A stretch of DNA of 64,000 bases. Origin: Heterohyrax brucei. Its lineage: Eukaryota; Chordata; Mammalia; Hyracoidea; Procaviidae. This document shows, in pieces, positions 56,897 through 64,000 of the stretch (positions are counted from its first letter, which is position 1; every line of letters starts with the position of its first letter). A program made the translations under genes and the position numbers. The notes below the pieces were generated by a model. The model had not been told where the DNA came from. It was given only the letters and a program-made list of their open reading frames with translations, and did not search any database. The stretch lies in contig CM053142.1 in NCBI GenBank assembly GCA_028571685.1, positions 131,060,796-131,124,795 on the forward strand, given 5' to 3'.

Positions 56897-57095
56897 AAGG
56901 AGCTCTAGTGGTGCAGAAGTGAAGCACTTGACTGTTAACACGAAGGTGGTCAGTTTGAAGTCACTCAGCGGGTCTGGAGGAGAATGACCTGGCATTCTGC
57001 TTCCATAAAGATTACAACCAGGAAAACCCCGTGAAGTAACCTTAACAAATTACATGGGGTCTCTGAGTCAAAATCAGTACAGCAGTGCCTAACAA
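56897..57095 (+). repeat. AfroSINE, long class, fourth of four
   Basis: 'aggagctctagtggtgcaga', 'tggcattctgcttccataaa', 'agtcaaaatcagtacagcag'. Confidence 0.87.
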
Positions 57096-57589
57096 CATTT
57101 GATGACCCTTTGACATGATGTTTTAATGAAAGAGATTATGCTTTTAAAATGTTGCTTATCACTTAGAAGCATTTGATTCTACTTCCTGCATTTGCTGATG
57201 CGATTTAAAGCTTTAGTAAGCTTAAGAGTTTAAAAGGAGATGCATCTAGGACCTAATAGCTGTTGGTTTTAGTAGTATTTCTGTTCTGGGACATGTTGTT
57301 TTCTACTGGGCTATAAATTCCCAGAGGGCAAGTATAAGCACTTTTTTTGTTCTTTTATTTTTTAATAGCGAGATTGATTTATCTTCATTTGAGATCTCTG
57401 GCATTTGTCAATAATTGATGTAACTTTAAATGGCAGTTACCTAAAAAGTTAACTTGTGGGTCTTAAAAAATCTACTTTTTTCCTTTAGTGGAAATGAGCC
57501 ATTCCTTATTTATTAAACATTCTGAGATCAAATACTGAATACTAAAATAAATAAAGGCCACTCTGCATCTAATTGATATTTATAATAAC
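57096..57589. other. Intron, possible L2 scrap
   Basis: 'aaattcccagagggcaagta' near 57,315 looks like an L2 3' piece; otherwise unassigned. Confidence 0.35.
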
Positions 57590-57760
57590 TGGTATTGAAG
57601 GCTTTTATTGACAATCTACCTTAATCTGTCCACCAACCCTATGAAATAGATATTATCACTGTCTGTATTTTACAGATTAAGACACAAACCAATTAAGACA
57701 CAAATAAGTGGCTACCTTCTGTAAGTTTCATAGCCAACCCCCTGTATCCCACGTTTTTAA
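57590..57760 (+). repeat. MIR SINE
   Basis: 'ccaaccctatgaaatagata', 'gtattttacagattaagaca', later 'tccacgttttaacactaa'-like end. Confidence 0.65.
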
Positions 57761-58266
57761 CACTAAGGTGCAGAGATGGTATACTATTTACTTTTATGTG
57801 TATGTGACTAGTCCCATGGCTTTATTTACGGAAGATGAACTGGCTTCACTTGGTTAAAAAAGTCTCAGAAAATGTTGGTTATTTAGTTTAACCTCCCTAA
57901 AGTATAAAATTGCTTAATGTCATTTAAACATAGGTCCATCATTTCAAAAAAAAAAGATGAATCAATTTGTTTTGCTTTTCAAGATAATCTTGGTTTCACG
58001 GTATCTTATGTACAAATTTTCTTACTAGTTTAATATAAACTTAAATTTTTGATTCCTTTGGCCTGCTGTGTTATATTTTATCCTGCATAGAGTTAAAGCA
58101 GTCATTAAAGATATTATTCACCAGCCCTCTATAGTCAATTTCTTTGTATCTAAAAAAAGCCAAGTGCCGTCGAGTTGGAAAAGATGACCTTATGCCTGTG
58201 CCCTAATCATAAGACTGTTTGAAAGAATGCCTTACACAAAACATCTTAAACTAGCATGCTGGGCCA
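57761..58266. other. Intron with a SINE scrap
   Basis: A short AfroSINE tail piece at about 58,160-58,180 ('gccaagtgccgtcgagttgg'); rest unassigned. Confidence 0.4.
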
Positions 58267-58458
58267 GTAACAGTTGCTGTCAACTCCAACTCATGGCAAC
58301 CCCATGTGTGTGAGAGTCAAATTGTGCTCCTTAGAGTTTTCAGTAGCTAGTTTTTTGGAAGTGATCCCCAGCCCTTTTTTTCCCAGATGCTTCTGGATGA
58401 ACTCAAACCTCCAACCTTTCACTTAGCAGCCATTGAGTATTCATGCCACCCAGGGACT
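58267..58458 (-). repeat. AfroSINE, long class, minus strand
   Basis: 'acagttgctgtcaactccaa', 'tttggaagtgatccccagcc', 'catgccacccagggacttca'. Confidence 0.87.
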
Positions 58459-59074
58459 TCAGGCCTGCTGGAATGTAGAAGGGAAAGCTTTTGCATCTTG
58501 CCCTGGTTGAATGCTCAGTAATGTTAATAGATTTCCCCAATTGTAGGCAGCCTAGGAATAAGGACATTGTCTTGTTTTATTTTCAGCCCCTTTAATTTTA
58601 TCTATTACATTTGAAAGATAATTCCAGAATGTCTGCACTGTATGCAACCACTAGTAGGAAGTTAGGGAAAGGATATTATTATCATTTGATTTTATTTCCA
58701 AAGCAGGGTTTTATGTCTTCTTTTTTTTTTTTTACAGTGATTAAGTGGAAGGGAATACAAAAGCTAAGGTACTTTTAAAATTTCAACCCTATATAGTTCC
58801 TCAAAATCTGGTATGTGTAACATTGCATTTTAGAATTGAAAGGGAGTTTAGAGTTCAGCTACTCCAGAAATTAAAAAATAATGGCCCAGAGTTCAAATCT
58901 TCATCCTTGAAATAAAGTTTTGTTGCTTTCCACAGTATTCACAATTTTTAGAGTTCAGGTGACTTTAGCTATATGGGCATGCATTCTCTTTTGACTGCCA
59001 ATGCATACTGTTACCAATAGTAACATTTTGCTACTTTAGATGTTAATGTGTCCACCTGGCTGATGTAAGGCACC
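58459..59074. other. Intron, nothing recognised
   Basis: Includes a T-run with TACAG near 58,720-58,737; otherwise unassigned. Confidence 0.4.
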
Positions 59075-59215
59075 TGAATGTGCAGTTCCTCAGCTTTTCC
59101 TCATTACTACATTTTATAGATGAGAAACCCGGAATCTGAAATTTAAATGATTTCCTGAAGTTACACAACTTGCTGGAAAGCCTGATGGTACCGGGTTTAG
59201 CAGAGCTAAGCCTTT
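59075..59215 (+). repeat. MIR SINE
   Basis: 'cattttatagatgagaaacc', 'gaagttacacaacttgctgg', then 'gatggtaccgggtttagcag'. Confidence 0.65.
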
Positions 59216-59864
59216 TATTACCCAAGATAATGTTGCTTTCTACAGTTTGTTGTTTCCTTTTAGAAAGCAGTGTGAGATACTATATAATCAAGTGTAAAGT
59301 ATTTGTTACAGCCTGTCAGAAAGGGTAGCAATCACTGTGGGCTGAGATAGTGGAAGAATACTTAAGGCACGTACCCTGACACTGCCCTCAAGAGCTGCAT
59401 TCTGAGTATAGGCTAATCAGGAACATCCTATCCTCACTTAACGTGTTATTCTTGCACACAGTGGGGGAAAATGTCATCCTTTTTAGAGCTGGCAAAGGAA
59501 ATCACTGAGGGGCAGTTTGTACCTACTGTAATGGAGCCATGTAAGACCACCTATGTTAAGATTCCTCCAAAAACCAATACCATTTATGCCCCTGTTGGGA
59601 GAGAGAGAAGGCATCCATACCATAAATGTTCCAGTGAATCTTGAACTAATCCCTGTACTCTCCCAAATTCTGATTTAACATCATCCACCAATTAACCATT
59701 GCATCATAAACTGTTTTACGAAAGAGGTTAAATTTAAAACACGGAACAAGACAAAGTCTGATGGTGGAACTTTTTTTGGGCAAAGGAATTTATATTAACC
59801 TCTTGAAATTCAAGATTCTAGATTCTGAGTACTTTTTCTTTAACAGAAGTCCTTCATGGCCATA
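59216..59864. other. Intron, nothing recognised
   Basis: Unassigned. Confidence 0.4.
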
Positions 59865-60075
59865 TAAAGCAGTCTTTCCATTCCCGCATTCTGTCTCTTC
59901 CTTGCCTTGTTTCATTTTTTTCTCCATACTGCTACTGACACATTGTGTGTTGGCTAGTTTTGTCTCCCTCTAGATTGCAGATCCTATGAGGAAAGAGTCT
60001 TTTGTTCACTGTTATATCCCAGTTTTGTAGAATGGTACCTAACATGGTACTTAGTATTTATTGATAATATTGAAA
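59865..60075 (+). repeat. L2 LINE 3' end
   Basis: 'tccctctagattgcagatcc', 'gttcactgttatatcccagt', 'atggtacttagtatttattg'. Confidence 0.75.
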
Positions 60076-60511
60076 GCTGCATTACAATGGTCTGTATATT
60101 TGTCTTCCTCATAATCTTAAGTTCTTTGGTAGAAGATGGTATTTCTTAGGTTTTCTTTTCTAGTCTTCACATTGTAGCAGTTCTTAGAAAATATGCGTAC
60201 ACCAAATAGTTAACAAGAGTCTTGTTTTTTTTTTAGTGTTACATCAACTTACCGTTTTGCTACACTTTTTCATTTCTGCAGTAACTTGTAAAGTTACTCC
60301 TGGGATTCAGAATTTGGATCAGTAATATGTACAGTACAATCTTAGGTCTTACTAATGAAAGTATTATGTAATCCAGAATGGGAGATAATTAAACTGTTAC
60401 TTGCTTTTTAATGGGTACTTTTATATATAGTGAACACATGTAGATTTGGAAAGTTTTTTTTTAATTGAGCGACTAGTAAAAAAGTAGTGATTCTCAGCTG
60501 GAAGACCCATT
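60076..60511. other. Intron, nothing recognised
   Basis: Unassigned. Confidence 0.4.
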
Positions 60512-60602
60512 AGCTGTTGCCTTAGAATCAGCTCCAACTCACAGCAACCCAGTAGGGCAGACAGAGTAGAGCTGCCCCAGAGGGTTTCTCCAGTGAGCTA
60601 CT
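60512..60602 (-). repeat. AfroSINE, minus strand, partial
   Basis: 'gttgccttagaatcagctcc' to 'gggtttctccagtgagctac'; head missing. Confidence 0.82.
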
Positions 60603-60754
60603 GGTGCCACTTAAGACACCAGTTCTCAAGAGAAGAAACAGCAGTTCTGTTGTCCTGTGTCGAGTGGTGGCGCAGACCATTGCTAGTGATGTTAGGGAAA
60701 AAATCCCTTTCCCTGTGGAGTGTACATTCTTGTGAAATCTGCCTTACAGTGTTA

Positions 60755-60840
60755 AGTAGGTGTTATTGCCTGTATTTTACCTACAAGGAAAGATTTCATG
60801 ACTTGCCCAAACTTATTAAAAAGCCAGGATTTAAAACTTA
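60755..60840 (+). repeat. MIR SINE fragment
   Basis: 'tattgcctgtattttaccta', 'gacttgcccaaacttattaa', 'aagccaggatttaaaactta'. Confidence 0.6.
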
Positions 60841-61249
60841 GGTGCTGTTACCCATGGTAGTACTGTGCTTCCAAAATTGTCTGCATTTGTGATCTTAAAA
60901 GAAAACAATTAGTCTCAGGATCTCAAAGTAGTAGTTACCACAAATCCATTTGAAAATCGGATGTCTCTCACCATCTTAAAATTGTGCACAAAGTTTTAGA
61001 CAAGACATAGGTTTCAAAATGTTCGGTTTTTTTTATGGCTGGTGTAAGTGGAAAAACTGTTGTACTGTTAGCTGTTTTATAGGAAAAAAATTAACGTGGC
61101 AGTGGTATTTTCAAAATTTAAGTGAAGATATTTTTATTTAAATATTTTTAAGTGTGAAGTCTTTATTGCTGACCTGAAAATTTTCTGTGACCACAAGGTT
61201 CTGTAATAAAAATTCTTTCAGGTTAGTTACTAAAACTAAAGCATAAATT
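60841..61249. other. Intron, nothing recognised
   Basis: Unassigned. Confidence 0.4.
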
Positions 61250-61480
61250 GATTAGCATTATTTATAATACTCTGAAATAGGAAACAATCCAAATGTCTGT
61301 CAGCTGGTGAATGGATAAAGAAAATGTAAGATATCTGTAGAATGGGGATATTTTTATCAGTAAGAGTAATAATAAAAGAATAAGTTACGATAAGACGGTA
61401 ATAGAGATGAACTTCAGAAACATACCAAGTGAGATAGTACAAACACAAAAGACTGCATCTTATATGAGTCCATTATTTGA
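61250..61480 (+). mobile_element. Old L1 3' fragment
   Basis: 'ggaaacaatccaaatgtctg', 'ctggtgaatggataaagaaa', 'cttatatgagtccattattt'. Confidence 0.8.
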
Positions 61481-61814
61481 AGTTTCTTTTACGAAATCTT
61501 TTGAAAATCAGATGATTTCCATTCTTTGTTTTCAACAAAATTGAAGAAGGGTCAAATTTAGTTAGCCAAGAGATTATTAAAATAATTACTGATAACTAGA
61601 TTAGTGTGATTTTTGCTATAAAAAGCTCAAAAAGTTGGGTGACATTGATATAAAAAAACTCCATCATTATGTTTACATCCAAAAAAATGAAAAATATTAA
61701 GACAATTTGGGATGATTCTTAATTCGTTTTAGCAGTGGGTAATGTTTGTTCATGGATAAATGATGCAACTGGAGCCTGAACTGTGTAGCTATTTCATATT
61801 CATAATTTTTTCTG
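61481..61814. other. Intron, nothing recognised
   Basis: Unassigned. Confidence 0.4.
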
Positions 61815-61927
61815 TTTTGTTGATACAGTCAAATGTGTTATGCTTGTGAGTTTTAGAAGAGTTTCACAATTGTGCAGCCATCACTGTTTCTAGTTTGAGG
61901 ACACATCTGTCACCTCCAGAAGTTTCC
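61815..61927 (-). mobile_element. L1 3' end fragment, minus strand
   Basis: 'tttcacaattgtgcagccat' and 'tgtcacctccagaagtttcc' match the reversed L1 end also seen at about 37,870. Confidence 0.6.
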
Positions 61928-61929
61928 CC

Positions 61930-62510
61930 TGCCTTAGCTATCAATAATAAAATACTACAAGCAGATGACTTTAACAAAGATAAATTTATTCTCTCACAGT
62001 CTGGAATGCTAGAAGTCTGAATTCAGGATTCCAGCTGCAGAGGAAAGCTTTCTTTCTGTGTTGGCTCTGGGGAAGGTCCTTGTCATCCATCCTCCCCAGC
62101 TCTATAAGCACCTCAATTCAGGGACACTGGGTCCAAATGATGTTCTCCCTTCCTGGTTGTTCTTGGGGGCAAGAGGTCCCAGTCTTCTCCGTTCTGTTCT
62201 CTCATTTAAATCTCAAAAGAGATTGACTCAAGATACAACGTAATCCTGTAGATGTAAATCCTGCCACATGTATTTAACCACCTCTAATCCTGTCTTGGAA
62301 ACCCTGGCAGCTTAATGGCTAAGTGCTGCAGCTGCTAACCAAAAGGTCAGCAGTTCAAGTCCCATGGACATCCTGTGGAAACTATGAGATAGTTCTGCTC
62401 CGTCCTGTAGGGTCACTACGAGTTGGAATCAACTCACTGTCAATGGGTTTTTTTTTTTTAATCTTGCTTTATTGGCATTGTAGAGGTTACGGTTTACAAT
62501 TCATTGAATT
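61930..62510 (-). mobile_element. MaLR-like LTR, minus strand, split by an AfroSINE
   Basis: 'caagcagatgactttaacaa', 'tctcacagtctggaatgcta', 'caacgtaatcctgtagatgt'; after the SINE 'ttggcattgtagaggttacg'. The frame at 62,058-62,243 is part of it. Confidence 0.75.
62293..62455 (+). repeat. AfroSINE inside an LTR
   Basis: 'cttggaaaccctggcagctt', 'ctgctaaccaaaaggtcagc', 'gttggaatcaactcactgtc', T-rich end. Confidence 0.93.
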
Positions 62511-62917
62511 TTGCTTAATTTAGAGTTATCACTTGTTCTGGTGGCAACTGTGGCTACTGACCAATAGGAATTTTGAAGGTTTTTTTTTTTTTAAGGAATG
62601 TGAGAGCTTTTTTATTCTTCGATGATCCCCTACTGCAGAAACTTTTTAGGACCTTCTCTATCTGTCTTTAGTATCTTGAAATTTTATAATGATAAGCTTC
62701 TTTTTTTTTTTAATTTTGTTTGGATTTTCCTGTTTCATCATGGTAAACCTTTTCATTCTGGTCACTCGTATTCTTTAGTTCTACTTACAGTTCTACACTG
62801 TTTTCAAGAGGCTTCAGGGGCAGATAGACTCCTTGTCTGCATTTTCTCCCCAGTGAAGGATTATACATTTGGTCTTCAGCTTCCTGTGCAAACTCATTGA
62901 TCATTCCTCTATCCCAT
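62511..62917. other. Intron, nothing recognised
   Basis: T-rich, unassigned; the frame at 62,622-62,900 has no motif. Confidence 0.4.
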
Positions 62918-63140
62918 GGGTTTGCAAACTTTTTCTGCAAAATAACCAAACCTGGTGTTTTGCAGTTGAATCTGAAAATGCCGTGTAGTGCATAACTTCG
63001 CTTTCAGTCCAGGTAGTTTCTGATGTAACTACTTAACTCGGCCATTGTAGCAAGAATGCAGCCATAAACCCTACACAAGTGAATGGGTATGAATGTACTC
63101 AAATAAAACTTTATGTATAAAAATAGATAGTGGGTCTGCT
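62918..63140. mobile_element. hAT-Charlie-type DNA transposon fragment
   Basis: 'gtttgcaaactttttctgca', 'caagaatgcagccataaacc', 'aataaaactttatgtataaa': third copy of the module at 11,758 and 40,560. Confidence 0.65.
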
Positions 63141-63149
63141 TTGTTTTCA

Positions 63150-63250
63150 TATTCCTGCCTTGTTGGTCTTCACTAAACCATTAGCTCACTGAGGATATGA
63201 GTTTTTTGTCTTTTGTTCCTTGGCTCTTGGTAAGCACTCAGCTACAGATG
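63150..63250 (+). repeat. L2-like 3' scrap
   Basis: 'ttagctcactgaggatatga' and 'tcttggtaagcactcagcta' fit an L2 end. Confidence 0.45.
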
Positions 63251-63651
63251 GTTCATAGTATATTTGCTTTTGTATCTCGTTTTGCGATGGCTCCTGAGAA
63301 GGGATAGTTGGAGACATGTTTGTTCACTGGCATCTTATAACCAATAAAAATACTCATTTGTGCTGTTGTCCAGACCCCTTACCCCTTTAAGTTTACTAAA
63401 CGTTTGATTCTGCATTATTTTAGGATATTGCTGAAAGTCATGTTTGTAATTCTGTATTTTTCTTTTACCTTGGCATTATAAAGAGCCATACTATAATGGA
63501 CTTTAGGAACTGTTTGTGGAATGTTCCAGAAGCACAGTATAGTTACTGTTTTAAATGAATCTGCTTTCTTGAGTATTTCTTATTTATATAATAAGCACAT
63601 GAATACAAAGACAGTGCTTAAGAATTTATTGCCTTTTTGTTTTTTTAATAG
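63251..63651 (+). other. RAP1B: End of intron 1 with splice acceptor
   Basis: Ends in the pyrimidine-rich 'cctttttgtttttttaatag', a good acceptor, with AG at 63,650-63,651. Confidence 0.8.
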
Positions 63652-63670
63652 GTTTTAACAAGCGTGCACC
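63652..63670 (+). other. RAP1B: RAP1B exon 2, 5' untranslated part
   Basis: Nineteen bases between the acceptor and the start codon. The last bases, GCACC, place a purine (A) at -3 relative to the ATG, a good Kozak context. The exon runs to 63,727. Confidence 0.85.
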
Positions 63671-63727
63671 ATGCGTGAATATAAGTTAGTCGTTCTTGGC
63701 TCAGGAGGTGTTGGAAAGTCTGCTCTG
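63671..63727 (+). CDS. RAP1B: RAP1B, first coding exon (codons 1-19)
   Basis: Encodes MREYKLVVLGSGGVGKSAL, the start of a Rap1 small GTPase of 184 residues in other mammals. The P-loop GSGGVGKS (residues 10-17), which grips the nucleotide phosphates, is complete; switch I, switch II and the prenylated tail lie in later exons outside the window. Rap1 switches between GDP and GTP at membranes and controls integrin activation and cell adhesion. The exon ends after codon 19 at a strong donor, CTG|GTAAGT, in phase 0. Start chosen: the only ATG, in good context, at the family's usual position. RAP1A and RAP1B proteins are identical here. Codon choice (for example 'gtcgttcttggctcaggagg') and the gene layout favour RAP1B; RAP1A is the alternative. 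Confidence 0.88.
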
Positions 63728-64000
63728 GTAAGTCATTCTCAGTGTACTTGACGCTGCTTTTGTTTAGTAGATTGTTTAGTAGATTATTAAGCTACTTTTG
63801 TTTAGTAGAGTGAAATCTCGTAACAGCTTTAGAAATAATACTTTTCTTGTATTTGTAGTCTGCTTTGTTTTATCTGGTAAATAATATTCTTCTGGAACAT
63901 TATTTCCAACTGACTTGAAGTATGCCACAGTAGAGTTTGGGCTAAGCATCAAGAGTAAGAGCATGTAAATGTGTGTATGTTTGTATTTCAGAGTCAGATG
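63728..64000 (+). other. RAP1B: Start of RAP1B intron 2
   Basis: Begins GTAAGT. Contains three copies of TGTTTAGTAG within 63,770-63,810 and ends at an acceptor-like 'tttgtatttcag' (AG at 63,990-63,991). What follows, AGTCAGATG, does not encode the expected Rap1 residues (T-V-Q-F), so the true exon 3 is further on. Confidence 0.75.

Larger units (their letters stand above)
19914..63651 (+). other. RAP1B: RAP1B intron 1 (about 43.7 kb)
   Basis: Spans from the presumed exon 1 donor to the strong acceptor TTTTTTTAATAG before exon 2. The content is mostly interspersed repeats, listed separately. The human RAP1B gene also has a non-coding first exon and a long first intron. The 5' boundary carries the uncertainty of exon 1. 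Confidence 0.6.

Noticed and set aside
56378-57095. Regularly spaced repeats that might suggest a CRISPR-like array
   Set aside because: Units are independent SINE insertions of different length in a mammalian genome.
5500-62455. tRNA-like sequences with A and B boxes
   Set aside because: They belong to AfroSINEs; none folds as a complete tRNA gene by eye.
63671-63727. RAP1A instead of RAP1B
   Set aside because: The first 19 residues cannot separate them; codon choice and a single long 5' intron fit RAP1B better. Kept as the alternative.
63992-64000. Start of RAP1B exon 3
   Set aside because: AGTCAGATG would give S-Q-M, not the T-V-Q expected after codon 19.

Overview
This is a vertebrate nuclear window, almost certainly from an afrotherian mammal, with elephant or a close relative the best guess. 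The main evidence is about 50 copies or fragments of a tRNA-derived SINE with the afrotherian (AfroSINE) layout. It also carries RTE-clade LINE copies whose last bases match the SINE tail, plus L1, L2, MIR, MaLR-like LTRs and hAT DNA transposons. Species-level assignment is inference.

Only one protein-coding gene is supported. A CpG island at about 19,440-20,560 holds GC boxes, a perfect CRE and a GC-rich 5' leader. Some 43.7 kb downstream a short exon (63,652-63,727) carries the start codon and first 19 codons of a Rap1 GTPase, ending just after the P-loop GSGGVGKS. The long single 5' intron and third-base choices favour RAP1B over RAP1A. So 1 to about 19.4 kb is upstream intergenic DNA, about 19.8-63.65 kb is promoter, exon 1 and intron 1, and 63,728-64,000 is the start of intron 2.

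The rest is interspersed repeats, many nested, and several insertions can be closed by their target-site duplications. The clearest are an internally deleted L1 at 13,674-18,573 (18-bp duplication); L1 3' fragments at 23,742-24,052, 31,943-32,435 and 48,672-50,695; a three-layer nest of MIR, AfroSINE and LTR at 9,296-10,215; and a non-autonomous hAT element at 53,234-53,823 that splits a MIR. A decayed relic resembling the hAT-derived ZBED5/FAM200 transposase-like family lies in RAP1B intron 1 at about 25.0-26.83 kb.

Apart from the RAP1B exon, I judge the open reading frames in the window to be chance frames or pieces of retrotransposons. I found no convincing new genetic system. The points most worth checking are the hAT relic, the promoter architecture, the nested insertions with exact duplications, and the internally deleted L1. 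Repeat names were assigned by eye from memory of consensus sequences, so family names are less certain than the element class and boundaries.
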